A stretch of 64,000 bases of DNA, from contig NZ_JAMHIW010000016.1 in the NCBI RefSeq assembly GCF_023896955.1, positions 62,001 to 126,000 of the forward strand. Reading direction: 5' to 3'. Of this stretch, positions 44,810-59,993 are shown piece after piece. The notes beneath the pieces were generated by a model, which was given only the letters and a program-made list of their open reading frames with translations, searched no databases and was not told where the DNA came from. The position numbers and the translations under genes were made by a program. This stretch comes from Micromonospora sp. RHAY321. GTDB taxonomy: Bacteria > Actinomycetota > Actinomycetes > Mycobacteriales > Micromonosporaceae. How positions within the stretch are numbered: position 1 is the stretch's first letter; each line of letters begins with the position of its first letter.

Positions 44810-45538
44810 TCAGCCGCGAGCGACGGTGTCGAGCACGTCGGCCAGGGCCTTCGGCTCGCTGAGCATCGGCCAGTGCCCGGTCGGCAGCTCGAACAGCCGA
44901 CCACCGGTCAGCCCGGCGAAGAACGGGTGTCCCTCGCCGATCATCTGTTCCACCACCGTCAGCGGGAAGGTGCTGGCCACCAGCGCGGTCGGCACCGGAC
45001 GGCCGCCGGTGCGCCGCACCGGGTCGGTCGCCGCGCGCAGGGGCTGCGGGGTGGCCCGGGCGCGCAGCAGGGCCAGGGTCGGTTCGTCCAGGCCGGCCAG
45101 GTTGGCGGGGTCGGCCGCCGGGTCCCACGCCGGCGGCGGCAGCAGGTGACCGGTGCCGATCGCGGCCCGCAGCGCCTCCTGCTCCTCCGGTGGCACCGTG
45201 TCGAACTGCGCCGTGCCGTCCGGCAGCGGCCCGCTCTCCACGTAGACCACCCGGGCGATCCGGTCCGGGATGCGGTCCGCCGCCTGGGCGACCGGCATGC
45301 CGCCGCCGGAGTGCCCGACCAGCAGTACGTCGTGCAGGTCCTCGACCTCGATCAGCCGGACGATGTCGGTGGTGTGCGTCTCCAGCCCCACCTCCGGTCC
45401 GGCCAGGTGGTCCCGCTCGGCCAACCCGGTCAGCGTCATCGGGTACACCTCGTGCCCCTGCGCCCGCAGCGCGGCGGTCACCTCGCGCCATGCCCAGGCA
45501 CCCAGCCAGAACCCCGGTACCAGCACGAACGTCGCCAT
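44810..45538 (-). CDS. Alpha/beta-hydrolase (EstC-like esterase)
   Basis: The 242-aa protein is of the alpha/beta-hydrolase fold. The nucleophile elbow is GHSGGG (in VLLVGHSGGGMPVAQAADRI, near residue 76), the oxyanion region is LVPGFWLGAWAW, and the terminal His is in LPTGHWPMLSEP. It resembles small plant-type and bacterial esterases of the EstC/salicylic-acid-binding-protein-2 group. ATG 45538 has AAGGAG upstream; an in-frame GTG at 45625 would reach into the divergent gene. It is divergent from a WYL-domain regulator, which probably controls it. Confidence 0.88.
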   Translation of the reverse strand: MATFVLVPGFWLGAWAWREVTAALRAQGHEVYPMTLTGLAERDHLAGPEVGLETHTTDIVRLIEVEDLHDVLLVGHSGGGMPVAQAADRIPDRIARVVYVESGPLPDGTAQFDTVPPEEQEALRAAIGTGHLLPPPAWDPAADPANLAGLDEPTLALLRARATPQPLRAATDPVRRTGGRPVPTALVASTFPLTVVEQMIGEGHPFFAGLTGGRLFELPTGHWPMLSEPKALADVLDTVARG

Positions 45539-45618
45539 CTGTCGCTCCTTCTCTCGGGTATGGACACGACCGTACGATTGCAACCGGACAGAATCCGCCC
45601 GGTTTGGAGGAGTGGCCC

Positions 45619-48144
<2,526 letters not shown>

Positions 48145-48183
48145 AGCGCACCGAGCGGGGGTCGGGCGATTCGACGCAGCTAG

Positions 48184-48189
48184 TAGACT
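48184..48189 (+). promoter_or_regulatory. Candidate -10 of efp
   Basis: TAGACT lies 38 nt before ATG 48228 and matches the actinobacterial TANNNT pattern. I see no good -35 at the right spacing. Confidence 0.3.
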
Positions 48190-48227
48190 CGCAGGGTCTG
48201 TCCGCCAATTGATGATCAAGGCAGGAA

Positions 48228-48785
48228 ATGGCCTCCACCAACGACCTCAAAAACGGCCTGGTACTCAACCTGGACGGCGAGCTCTGGGCCGTCGTCGAGT
48301 TCCAGCACGTCAAGCCCGGTAAGGGTGGTGCGTTCGTGCGCACCACGCTGAAGAACGTGCTGTCCGGGAAGGTGGTCGACAAGACCTTCAACGCGGGCAC
48401 CAAGGTCGAAACCGCGACCGTGGACAAGCGCACGATGCAGTACCTGTACGCCGACGGCGAGGATTACGTCTTCATGGATCTGGAGACCTTCGACCAGATC
48501 ACCGTCCCCGGCGGCACGGTCGGCGAGGCGGCCAACTACCTCCTCCCCGAGGCCGAGGCGACCGTCGCCACGCACGAGAGCGTCCCGCTCTACATCGAGC
48601 TGCCCACCAGCGTGGTGCTGGAGGTCACGTACACCGAGCCGGGTCTGCAGGGCGACCGGTCGACCGGCGGCAACAAGCCGGCCACCGTCGAGACCGGCGC
48701 GACCGTGCAGGTGCCGCTCTTCATCACCACCGGCGAGAAGATCAAGGTCGACACCCGCGACGGCCGTTACCTCGGCCGCTCCTGA
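48228..48785 (+). CDS. efp: Translation elongation factor P
   Basis: EF-P helps ribosomes form bonds at polyproline runs, which fits a genome with Pro-rich proteins such as the one at 18865. The 185-aa product has the KOW-like N-terminus ([41 protein letters not shown]) with an unmodified or modifiable Lys in the PGKGGA loop, the OB domain, and the C-terminal signature [29 protein letters not shown]. It overlaps nusB by one base (TGATG). Confidence 0.96.
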   Translation: MASTNDLKNGLVLNLDGELWAVVEFQHVKPGKGGAFVRTTLKNVLSGKVVDKTFNAGTKVETATVDKRTMQYLYADGEDYVFMDLETFDQITVPGGTVGEAANYLLPEAEATVATHESVPLYIELPTSVVLEVTYTEPGLQGDRSTGGNKPATVETGATVQVPLFITTGEKIKVDTRDGRYLGRS

Positions 48786-49219
48786 TGGCTGAGGGTCCCA
48801 AGCAGCAGATGCCGGCGCGCCGCAAGGCGCGCAAGCGGGCGCTGGACGTCCTCTACGAGGCCGACCTGCGGGACCGGCCCCCGGTGGAGGTGCTCGCCGG
48901 CTACCTCCAGCGGATCGAGAAGCCCGCACCGGAGCACCTGGGCTACGCGGTGGGCCTGGTCGAGGGTGTCGCCGAGCACCTGAACCGGATCGACGAGCTG
49001 ATCGCCAGCTACGCCGAGGGCTGGACGTTGGAGCGGATGCCGGTGGTCGACCGCAACCTCGCCCGCATCGCGGTCTACGAGCTGCTCTACGTCGACGAGA
49101 TCGACGACGCGGTGGCGATCAGCGAGGCCGTCGAGCTGGCCCGGCAGATGTCCACGGACGACTCGCCGCGCTTCCTCAACGGCATTCTCGGGCGGATCGC
49201 CGAGTACGCCACCCGCTGA
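48785..49219 (+). CDS. nusB: Transcription antitermination factor NusB
   Basis: The 144-aa helical protein has the NusB signature: ARRKARKRALDVLYEADLRDR at the start, the central EGWTLERMPVVDRNLARIAVYELLYVDEID and the last helix EAVELARQMSTDDSPRFLNGILGRIA. NusB works with NusE to promote rRNA antitermination. It is coupled to efp, and a strong terminator hairpin follows the stop. Confidence 0.95.
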   Translation: MAEGPKQQMPARRKARKRALDVLYEADLRDRPPVEVLAGYLQRIEKPAPEHLGYAVGLVEGVAEHLNRIDELIASYAEGWTLERMPVVDRNLARIAVYELLYVDEIDDAVAISEAVELARQMSTDDSPRFLNGILGRIAEYATR

Positions 49220-49242
49220 GCCACCGCTCAGCTCCCGTACGA

Positions 49243-49278
49243 CGAAAGGGCCCGTGCCGGATGGCACGGGCCCTTTCG
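49243..49278. terminator. Strong bidirectional terminator between nusB and bldD
   Basis: A perfect 16-bp stem (CGAAAGGGCCCGTGCC and complement) with the tetraloop ggat separates the convergent nusB and bldD genes. The A/T-containing base of each arm gives a short U-run on either strand. Confidence 0.85.
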
Positions 49279-49291
49279 GTGGATCGACTGC

Positions 49292-49780
49292 TCAGGAGGC
49301 GAAGAACGCCCGCGGGTCGGCGACCAGCACACCGTGCTCGGTCAGCCGCTCGATCAGACCCGACGGCGAGGCGTCGTAGACGATCGCGAGCGCCCGCAGG
49401 TCGTCGGCGCGGATGGAGAGCACCCGGCCGTTGTAGTCACCGCGCTGCTGCTGGATGGCACGGGCGTAGCGGGCGACGTAGGCCAGGTCCTCGGAGGCCT
49501 CGTCGTAGAGCCGCTCCAGGTCCAGGACGATCTTGCTGGTTGGCTCGTGACGGACCCCACTGCCGTCGGGCAGCAGCTCCGAGACGGGGACGCGGTAGAA
49601 CTCAGCCAGCTCGGCCAGGCGGGACACCGTCACGGCCCGGTCGCCGCGCTCGTACGAGCCGACCACCACGGCCTTCCACCGCCCGTTCGACTTCTCCTCC
49701 ACGCCCTGCAGGGACAGACCCTGCTGCTGGCGGATGGAGCGCAGGCGGGCGCCCAGCGACTTGGCGTATTCAGAGGGCAT
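49292..49780 (-). CDS. bldD: BldD-like developmental regulator, c-di-GMP-responsive
   Basis: The 162-aa protein matches Streptomyces BldD. It has an Xre-type helix-turn-helix (SEYAKSLGARLRSIRQQQGLSLQGVEEKSNGRWKAVVVGSYERGDRAVTVSRLAELAEFY, residues 3-62) and a C-terminal c-di-GMP-binding domain. The c-di-GMP signature RGD-x8-RxxD is intact: RGD at 113-115 and RADD at 124-127. In Streptomyces, c-di-GMP-bound BldD represses sporulation genes. It lies next to nusB and pyrR, as in relatives, with a clear promoter upstream. The conserved site suggests this organism uses c-di-GMP to control development (established for Streptomyces, inferred here). Confidence 0.93.
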   Translation of the reverse strand: MPSEYAKSLGARLRSIRQQQGLSLQGVEEKSNGRWKAVVVGSYERGDRAVTVSRLAELAEFYRVPVSELLPDGSGVRHEPTSKIVLDLERLYDEASEDLAYVARYARAIQQQRGDYNGRVLSIRADDLRALAIVYDASPSGLIERLTEHGVLVADPRAFFAS

Positions 49781-49833
49781 TCGGACACTCCCAGTGCTGC
49801 TCGGGGTTCTCCCGTCGATCGCTACGGAGCGTG

Positions 49834-49862
49834 ACGGTACGGGGATTGCGACACCTGGTCAA
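49834..49862 (-). promoter_or_regulatory. Candidate promoter of bldD
   Basis: On the minus strand, TTGACC (complement of 49857-49862) and TACCGT (complement of 49834-49839) are 17 nt apart, about 54 nt upstream of the start. Sequence around the -35 (TTGACCAGGTGTCGC) matches parts of the BldD box (TnAC and GnGT), so autoregulation is possible but unproven. Confidence 0.5.
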
Positions 49863-50022
49863 GTGGTCGTGACCTTACCGTTGGGGAGCACGGGGGGAGT
49901 TATCCCCATTCGTCGGCCTGATCCGATGATCAGCGGCCGCCGTCCATCGGCCCGGTGACCACTGGTAACGTGGCGTGAAGCCCCGGCCCACGTCCGCCCC
50001 CGGACCGGCCGGAGGTGCCCGA

Positions 50023-50061
50023 CATCCTTTAACGACCCGTCCCGTGAGGCGGGGAAGGAGG
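50023..50061 (+). promoter_or_regulatory. PyrR-type RNA-binding element in the pyr operon leader
   Basis: After a possible -10 (CATCCT, 50023-50028) the leader contains a small hairpin whose loop (TGAGG, 50045-50049) is enclosed by CCCG and CGGG, giving the GTCCCGTGAGGCGGGG pattern of PyrR-binding RNA. The pyrR Shine-Dalgarno site AAGGAGG (50055-50061) follows at once, so PyrR binding could block translation rather than cause termination, as proposed for mycobacteria. This is a pattern match by eye. Confidence 0.6.
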
Positions 50062-50067
50062 TCCGCC

Positions 50068-50652
50068 GTGGCATACCCACCGGCTGCCCGCTCGTCGCCA
50101 CCGCGACAACCCTCGGTGAAGGTGATCCTCGCCAGCGCCGACGTGCAACGCGTGGTCGACCGCATCGCCCACCAGATCCTGGAGAAGACCCAGGGCGCCG
50201 CAGACACGGTGCTGCTCGGGATTCCCACCCGGGGCGTCCCCCTCGCCCGGCGGCTCTCCGCCCGGATCAGCACCTTCGAGGACGTCGCCGTTCCGGTCGG
50301 TGTGCTCGACATCACTCTGTACCGCGACGACCTGCGCCGGCACGCGACCCGCGCGGTCGGCCCCACCGAGTTGCCGCCCGGCGGCATCGACGGCAAGCGG
50401 GTCATCCTCGTCGACGACGTGCTCTTCTCCGGCCGCACCGTCCGGGCCGCGCTCGACGCGCTCAACGACGTGGGCCGCCCGTCGTCCGTGCAACTCGCCG
50501 TGCTGGTCGACCGCGGCCACCGGGAGCTGCCGATCCGGGCCGACTACGTCGGCAAGAACATCCCGACCTCGCTCGCCGAGAGCGTCAAGGTGACGCTCGC
50601 CGAGACCGACGGGACGGACGAGGTCAAGCTCTACGGGGGTCCCACCGCATGA
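50068..50652 (+). CDS. pyrR: Bifunctional pyr operon regulator / uracil phosphoribosyltransferase
   Basis: PyrR is a PRPP-binding protein that regulates pyrimidine genes through RNA and has some UPRTase activity. The 194-aa product has the PRPP motif [22 protein letters not shown] and the family segments [27 protein letters not shown] and [26 protein letters not shown] 50068 with AAGGAGG 6 nt upstream is preferred over upstream in-frame starts. A PyrR-type RNA element lies just before it. Its stop overlaps pyrB by 4 nt. Confidence 0.94.
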   Translation: MAYPPAARSSPPRQPSVKVILASADVQRVVDRIAHQILEKTQGAADTVLLGIPTRGVPLARRLSARISTFEDVAVPVGVLDITLYRDDLRRHATRAVGPTELPPGGIDGKRVILVDDVLFSGRTVRAALDALNDVGRPSSVQLAVLVDRGHRELPIRADYVGKNIPTSLAESVKVTLAETDGTDEVKLYGGPTA

Positions 50653-51575
50653 TCAGGCACCTGCTCTCCGGCGCGGACCTCGACGCCGACACCGCCACCG
50701 AGATCCTGGACACCGCGGCCGAGATGGCCACCGTCGCCGGCCGGGAGATCAAGAAGCTGCCCGCGCTGCGCGGCCGGACCGTGGTGAACCTCTTCTACGA
50801 GGACTCCACCCGTACCCGGATCTCCTTCGAGGCGGCGGCGAAGCGACTCAGCGCCGACGTGATCAACTTTTCCGCGAAGGGGTCCAGCGTCACCAAGGGC
50901 GAGAGCCTGAAGGACACCGCGCTGACCCTGCAGGCCATGGGCGCCGACGCGGTGGTCGTCCGACACCCCGCGTCCGGTGCTCCGCACCGGCTGGCCAACT
51001 GGGTCGACGGGTCGGTGGTCAACGCCGGCGACGGCACCCACGAACACCCCACCCAGGCGCTGCTGGACGCGTACACCATGCGGGCCCGGCTGGGCCGGCT
51101 GGCCGGCCTGTCGGTCGCGGTGGTCGGGGACGTGCTGCACTCCCGAGTGGCCCGCTCGAACGTTCTGCTGCTCTCCACCCTCGGCGCCAAGGTCACCCTG
51201 GTCGGCCCGCCCACCCTCATCCCGGTGGACATCGCCGCGGCGCTCGCCCCCGGCACGGACGTCTCCTACGACCTCGACTCCGTGCTGCCCAACGTGGACG
51301 TGGTGATGATGCTGCGGGTGCAGCGGGAGCGGATGAACGACTCGTACTTCCCCTCGGCCCGCGAGTACGCCCGCCGCTACGGCCTGGACGGGCCCCGGAT
51401 GCGCCGGCTGCCCGCGCACGCGATCGTCATGCACCCCGGCCCGATGAACCGGGGGATGGAGATCACCCCCGAGGTGGCCGACTCACCCCGCTCCACCATC
51501 GTCGAACAGGTCACCAACGGGGTCTCCGTGCGGATGGCCGTCCTGTACCTGCTGCTCGGAGGGAACAACCGGTGA
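50649..51575 (+). CDS. pyrB: Aspartate carbamoyltransferase catalytic subunit
   Basis: The enzyme makes carbamoyl-aspartate, the committed step of pyrimidine synthesis. The 308-aa product has the carbamoyl-phosphate motif [19 protein letters not shown], the [12 protein letters not shown] loop, [12 protein letters not shown], and [11 protein letters not shown]. No regulatory subunit gene (pyrI) is present. ATG 50649 overlaps pyrR; its stop overlaps pyrC (GTGA). Confidence 0.96.
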   Translation: MIRHLLSGADLDADTATEILDTAAEMATVAGREIKKLPALRGRTVVNLFYEDSTRTRISFEAAAKRLSADVINFSAKGSSVTKGESLKDTALTLQAMGADAVVVRHPASGAPHRLANWVDGSVVNAGDGTHEHPTQALLDAYTMRARLGRLAGLSVAVVGDVLHSRVARSNVLLLSTLGAKVTLVGPPTLIPVDIAAALAPGTDVSYDLDSVLPNVDVVMMLRVQRERMNDSYFPSAREYARRYGLDGPRMRRLPAHAIVMHPGPMNRGMEITPEVADSPRSTIVEQVTNGVSVRMAVLYLLLGGNNR

Positions 51576-52849
51576 CCGCGTACCTCATCACCAGTGTGAG
51601 CGTCGTCGGCGCCGCGCCGACCGACCTGCTGATCCGCGACGGCGTGGTCGCCGAGGTCGGCCCGGGGCTGTCCGCGCCGGACGCCACCGTCGTCGACGGC
51701 ACCGGCCTGGTCGCCCTGCCCGGCCTGGTCGACCTGCACACCCACCTGCGCGAGCCCGGACGGGAGGACGCCGAGACCGTCGAGTCCGGCTCCCGGGCGG
51801 CCGCGCTGGGCGGCTACACCGCCGTCTGCGCGATGGCCAACACCTCGCCGGTCGCCGACACCGCCGGCGTGGTCGAGCAGGTCTGGCGACTCGGCCGCGA
51901 GGCCGGCCTGGTCGACGTGCAGCCGATCGGCGCGGTCACCGTCGGGCTGGCCGGCGAGCGCCTCGCCGAGCTGGGCGCGATGGCCGACTCCGCGGCCCGG
52001 GTGCGCATCTTCTCCGACGACGGGTACTGCGTCGCCGACCCGAAGCTGATGCGCCGCGCCCTGGAGTACGTCAAGGCGTTCGACGGGATCATCGCCCAGC
52101 ACGCCGAGGAGCCGCGGCTCACCGAGGGCGCCCAGATGCACGAGGGCGAGGTCTCCACCCGGCTCGGGCTGATCGGCTGGCCGGCGGTCGCCGAGGAGGC
52201 GATCATCGCCCGGGACGTGCTGCTCACCGAGCACGTGGGCGGCCGGCTGCACGTCTGCCACGTCTCCACGGCCGGCAGCGTCGAGGTGCTGCGCCAGGCA
52301 AAGGCACGCGGGGTACGGGTCACCGCCGAGGTGACCCCGCACCACCTGCTGCTCACCGACGAGCGGGCGACGACCTACGACCCGGTCTTCAAGGTCAACC
52401 CGCCGCTGCGTACCGCCGCGGACATCGCCGCGCTACGCACCGCGCTCGCCGACGGGGTGCTCGACGTGATCGCCACCGACCACGCCCCGCACGCCGTGGA
52501 GGACAAGGAGTGCGAGTGGGCGTACGCCCGGCCGGGGATGCTCGGCCTGGAGACGGCCCTCTCCATCGCGCTGGACGTGCTCGGCCCCCAGTGGGATCTG
52601 ATCGCCGAGCGGATGTCCCGCACCCCGGCCCGCATCGCCGGGCTGACCGGCCACGGTGTCGACCCGGCACCCGGCGTGCCGGCCAACCTGACCCTCGTCG
52701 ACCCGGCCGCCCGCCGCACCATCGAACCGGCGGAGCTGGCCAGTCGCAGTCGCAACACCCCGTACGCCCGCATGACGCTGCCGGGTCGCATCGTGGCGAC
52801 CTTCCTGCGTGGCGAGCCGACGGTCCTGGACGGAAAGGCTGTCAAGTAA
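51572..52849 (+). CDS. pyrC: Dihydroorotase
   Basis: The zinc amidohydrolase closes carbamoyl-aspartate to dihydroorotate. The 425-aa product is the class I type: metal motif [13 protein letters not shown], the central [21 protein letters not shown] and [14 protein letters not shown], and [13 protein letters not shown] near the end. GTG 51572 overlaps the pyrB stop. carA starts at the stop codon of this gene, without the small membrane-protein gene found between pyrC and carA in some other actinobacteria. Confidence 0.96.
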   Translation: MTAYLITSVSVVGAAPTDLLIRDGVVAEVGPGLSAPDATVVDGTGLVALPGLVDLHTHLREPGREDAETVESGSRAAALGGYTAVCAMANTSPVADTAGVVEQVWRLGREAGLVDVQPIGAVTVGLAGERLAELGAMADSAARVRIFSDDGYCVADPKLMRRALEYVKAFDGIIAQHAEEPRLTEGAQMHEGEVSTRLGLIGWPAVAEEAIIARDVLLTEHVGGRLHVCHVSTAGSVEVLRQAKARGVRVTAEVTPHHLLLTDERATTYDPVFKVNPPLRTAADIAALRTALADGVLDVIATDHAPHAVEDKECEWAYARPGMLGLETALSIALDVLGPQWDLIAERMSRTPARIAGLTGHGVDPAPGVPANLTLVDPAARRTIEPAELASRSRNTPYARMTLPGRIVATFLRGEPTVLDGKAVK

Positions 52850-54004
52850 TGGTCAAGCGCAGACCCGCGATCCTCGTACTCGAGGACGGGCGTACGTTCC
52901 ACGGCGAGGCGTACGGCAGCGTCGGGGAGACCTTCGGCGAGGCGGTCTTCAACACCGGCATGACCGGCTACCAGGAGACCCTCACCGACCCCTCCTACCA
53001 CCGCCAGGTGGTCGTGCAGACCGCCCCGCACATCGGCAACACCGGCGTCAACGGCGAGGACGACGAGTCCGGCCGCATCTGGGTGGCGGGTTACGTGGTG
53101 CGCGACCCGGCCCGGATCGGTTCGAACTGGCGGGCCACCGGCAGCCTCGAGGACCGGCTCGCCACCGAGGGTGTGGTGGGCATCAGCGGCGTGGACACCC
53201 GGGCGCTGACCCGGCACCTGCGCGAGCGGGGCGCCATGCGGGTGGGCATCTCCAGCGTCGACGACGACCCGCGCGCCCTGCTGGCCCGGGTGCGTCAGTC
53301 GCCGCAGATGGTCGGCGCCGACCTCTCCGCGGAGGTGACCACCGCCGAGCCGTACGTCGTCGAGGCGGTCGGCGAGCACCGGTTCACCGTGGCCGCGCTG
53401 GACCTGGGCATCAAGCGCAACGTGCCGCGCCGGCTCGCCGCGCGCGGGGTGACGACCCACGTGCTGCCCGCCGGGTCGAGCATCGAGGAGCTGCTCGCCA
53501 CCGGCGCCGACGCGATCTTCCTGTCGCCCGGTCCCGGTGACCCGGCCACCGCCGACGGCCCGGTCGCGTTGGCCCGGGAGGCGCTGGGCCGGCGGGTGCC
53601 GCTGTTCGGCATCTGCTTCGGCAGCCAGATCCTCGGCCGGGCGCTCGGCTTCGGCACCTACAAGCTGGGCTACGGCCACCGGGGGATCAACCAGCCGGTG
53701 CTCGACCGGGTCACCGGCAAGGTGGAGGTGACCAGCCACAACCACGGCTTCGCGGTCGAGGTGCCCGGCGCGGGTGTTGGCGCGGTGGTCCCCGACCAGG
53801 TGATCGACACCGACTTCGGCGGGGTACGGGTGTCGCACGTCTGCCTCAATGACAACGTGGTCGAGGGGTTGCGGGCCGCGGACCTGCCCGCGTTCACCGT
53901 CCAGTACCACCCGGAGGCGGCGGCCGGCCCGCACGACGCGGACTACCTCTTCGACCGATTCGCCGAGCTGATCGAGGGCCGTGCCCTCAGCGAGGGGCGC
54001 AGCA

Positions 54005-54012
<8 letters not shown>
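52849..54012 (+). CDS. carA: Carbamoyl-phosphate synthase small (glutaminase) subunit
   Basis: The class I glutamine amidotransferase subunit delivers ammonia to CarB. The 387-aa product has the CPSase small-chain N-domain ([32 protein letters not shown]) and the glutaminase domain with [16 protein letters not shown] (nucleophilic Cys) and the His/Glu pair in [14 protein letters not shown] 52849 shares one base with the pyrC stop. It overlaps carB by 8 nt. Confidence 0.96.
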
Positions 54013-57348
<3,336 letters not shown>

Positions 57349-57352
<4 letters not shown>

Positions 57353-58395
57353 CCGTGTTCGAGCGGGCGGTACGGCCCTGGTTGTTCCGGATCGGGGGCG
57401 GGGACGCGGAGGCGGCCCACGAGTGGACGCTGCGGCGGCTGGCCGTGCTCTCGCGCCGGCCGGTGGCGTTGGCGGCACTGCGGGCCCGGTACGCGGTCCA
57501 GGCGCCGCGCACGGTGTTCGGCGTGCGGTTTCCCAATCCGGTCGGGTTGGCCGCCGGGATGGACAAGGACGGCGCGGCGCTGCCGGCCTGGCCGGCGCTC
57601 GGCTTCGGCTTCGTCGAGGTCGGCACGGTCACCGCGCACGCCCAGCCGGGCAACCCCCGGCCGCGGCTGTTCCGGCTGCCGGCCAGCGAGGCGGTGGTCA
57701 ACCGGATGGGCTTCAACAACGCCGGTGCCGCCGCGCTGGCCGCCCGCCTGGCGGCGCTGCCGCGCCCGATCGGCGTACCGCTGGGCATCTCGTTGGGCAA
57801 GTCCAAGGTGACCCCGCTCGACGAGGCGGTCGAGGACTACCTCGCCTCGTACCGGGCGCTGCGCGGGCACGGCGACTACTTCGCGGTGAACGTCTCCTCC
57901 CCGAACACGCCGGGTCTGCGGTCCCTTCAGGACCGTGCGCACCTGGACGCGCTGCTCGGCGCGCTGGTGGGGGAGAAGCCGGTGCTCGTCAAGATCGCAC
58001 CGGACCTGACCGATGCGGCGATCGCCGAGCTGCTGGAGGTCTGCCTGGCCCGGGGTGCGGCCGGTGTGATCGCCACCAACACGACCCTGGCCCGCAGCGG
58101 GCTCGCCTCGGTGGACACCGAGCGCGGCGCGGAGGCCGGCGGTCTGTCCGGCCGCCCGCTCACCGCCCGGGCGAGGGACGTGGTCGCCTTCGTGCACCGG
58201 GAGACCGGTGGCCGCCTTCCGATCATCGGCGTCGGTGGGGTGCTCGACCCCGACGACGCGGCCCGCATGGTCGACGCCGGCGCCGCCCTGGTGCAGCTCT
58301 ACACCGGCTTCATCTACCGGGGCCCGGCCCTGGTCCGCGCGGCCGCCCGCGCGACGGCCACAGCGGTGGCACCGGATCCGGTCGCCGGCCGGTGA
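57349..58395 (+). CDS. pyrD: Dihydroorotate dehydrogenase, quinone-dependent (class 2)
   Basis: The 348-aa membrane-associated flavoprotein oxidises dihydroorotate with quinone. Class 2 features are the N-terminal helical extension ([28 protein letters not shown]) and the FMN/substrate signatures [35 protein letters not shown] (Ser base) and [38 protein letters not shown] 57349 overlaps the carB stop. An intergenic inverted repeat and bioA follow. Confidence 0.95.
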
Positions 58396-58475
58396 CCGCC
58401 CCCGCCTCGGTGCTGGCCCGGCTCGGCTCGGTGCCGAGCCGGCTCCGCGCCGAGGCGCCCACCCTCGCCGCTGGC

Positions 58476-58558
58476 CCTTTGCTCTGCTTCAACCCACGCG
58501 ACGGCCGGCGTCCGGTATCCGGACGCCAGGTGTTGCGCCCGTTGAAGCAGAGCAAAGG
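58476..58558. repeat. Large intergenic inverted repeat (element C)
   Basis: CCTTTGCTCTGCTTCAAC (58476-58493) and its exact complement (58541-58558) make a perfect 18-bp outer stem. The loop holds a second perfect hairpin, GGCGTCCGG (58507-58515) with its complement (58519-58527) around tat. The whole lies 80 nt after the pyrD stop and 90 nt before the bioA start. It is much larger and more ordered than a simple terminator and differs in sequence from elements A and B. Confidence 0.75.
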
Positions 58559-58648
58559 CGCCGAGGGGGTGACCCGACCCGGCCGCCGGCCGCCCACCGC
58601 CCTGGCCGTGGCCACCGCCCGGAGCGTTCGCGCCTGGAAGGAGTACGT

Positions 58649-59923
58649 GTGACACCCGAGGAGATCCTGACCGCCGACCGGGCGCACGTCTGGCATCCGT
58701 ACGCCGCGCTGCCGCCGGCGAACCCGCCGTTCGTGGTGTCCAGCGCCGAGGGGGTACGGCTGCGGCTGGCCGACGGGCGGGAACTGGTGGACGGGATGTC
58801 GTCCTGGTGGGCGGCGATCCACGGCTACCGGCATCCGGTCCTGGACGCGGCGGTGACCGACCAGCTCGGCCGGATGAGCCACGTGATGTTCGGCGGGCTC
58901 ACCCACGAACCCGCCGTCCAGCTCGCCCGGACCCTGGTCGAGCTGGCCCCGGAGGGACTGGAGCACGTGTTCCTGGCCGACTCCGGCTCGGTGAGCGTCG
59001 AGGTGGCGGTGAAGATGTGCCTGCAGTACCAGCGGGCCGTCGGTCAACCGCAGCGGCGTCGGCTGGCCACCTGGCGGGGCGGCTACCACGGTGACACGTT
59101 CCACCCGATGAGCGTGTGCGACCCGGAGGGCGGGATGCACCACCTCTGGGGCGACGTGCTGCCCCGGCAGGTCTTCGCCCCGGTCCCGCCGGGCGGTTTC
59201 GCCGATCCGCCCGACGAGGCGTACGTGGCGGCGCTCGTGGACGCGGTCGAGCGGCACGCCGACGAACTGGCCGCGGTGATCGTCGAGCCGGTGGTGCAGG
59301 GCGCCGGCGGGATGCGCTTCCACCATCCGGAGTACCTGCGGGTGCTGCGCGAGGTGACCCGCGCGCACGGGGTGCTGCTGATCTTCGACGAGATCGCCAC
59401 CGGCTTCGGCCGTACCGGGACGATGTTCGCCGCCGAGCACGCCGGGGTGACCCCGGACGTCATGTGCGTGGGCAAGGCGCTCACGGGCGGCTACCTGACC
59501 CTGGCGGCGACGCTGTGCACCCCGCGGGTCGCCCGGGCCATCTCCGCCGCCGGGGTGCTGGCGCACGGCCCGACCTTCATGGGCAACCCGTTGGCCTGCG
59601 CGGTCGCCAACGCCTCCATCGGCCTGCTGCGGGCCAGGGACTGGGCGGCCCAGGTCGACAGGGTCGGCGCCGGTCTGCGGGCCGGGCTGGAGCCGTTGCG
59701 GGGCGCGCCGGGTGTGACCGACGTGCGGGTGCTCGGCGCGATCGGCGTGGTCCAGCTCGACCACGAGGTCGACCTGGGGGCGGCCACCGTGGCGGCGGCC
59801 GACCGGGGGGTGTGGCTGCGGCCCTTCCGCGACCTGATCTACACGATGCCGCCGTACGTCACCGACGACGCCGACCTGGCCCGGATCGCGGCCGGTGTGG
59901 CGGCGGCGGTGGCGGCCGGCTGA
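58649..59923 (+). CDS. bioA: Adenosylmethionine-8-amino-7-oxononanoate aminotransferase
   Basis: The PLP enzyme of biotin synthesis transfers the amino group of SAM to KAPA, giving DAPA. The 424-aa product has the BioA markers: [61 protein letters not shown] (Asp to the PLP nitrogen) and the PLP-Lys in [23 protein letters not shown] 58649 has GGAAGGAG 5 nt upstream. It sits alone between pyrD and pyrF, without bioB, bioD or bioF in view, and just after the element C repeat, so it looks inserted into the pyr operon. Confidence 0.93.
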   Translation: MTPEEILTADRAHVWHPYAALPPANPPFVVSSAEGVRLRLADGRELVDGMSSWWAAIHGYRHPVLDAAVTDQLGRMSHVMFGGLTHEPAVQLARTLVELAPEGLEHVFLADSGSVSVEVAVKMCLQYQRAVGQPQRRRLATWRGGYHGDTFHPMSVCDPEGGMHHLWGDVLPRQVFAPVPPGGFADPPDEAYVAALVDAVERHADELAAVIVEPVVQGAGGMRFHHPEYLRVLREVTRAHGVLLIFDEIATGFGRTGTMFAAEHAGVTPDVMCVGKALTGGYLTLAATLCTPRVARAISAAGVLAHGPTFMGNPLACAVANASIGLLRARDWAAQVDRVGAGLRAGLEPLRGAPGVTDVRVLGAIGVVQLDHEVDLGAATVAAADRGVWLRPFRDLIYTMPPYVTDDADLARIAAGVAAAVAAG

Positions 59924-59993
59924 GCCGACCCGATCACCGGGCCGGGGTACCCCGGGCGGGCTGCCGCCCGGACGAGGAGAGGGGAAGTACCGG

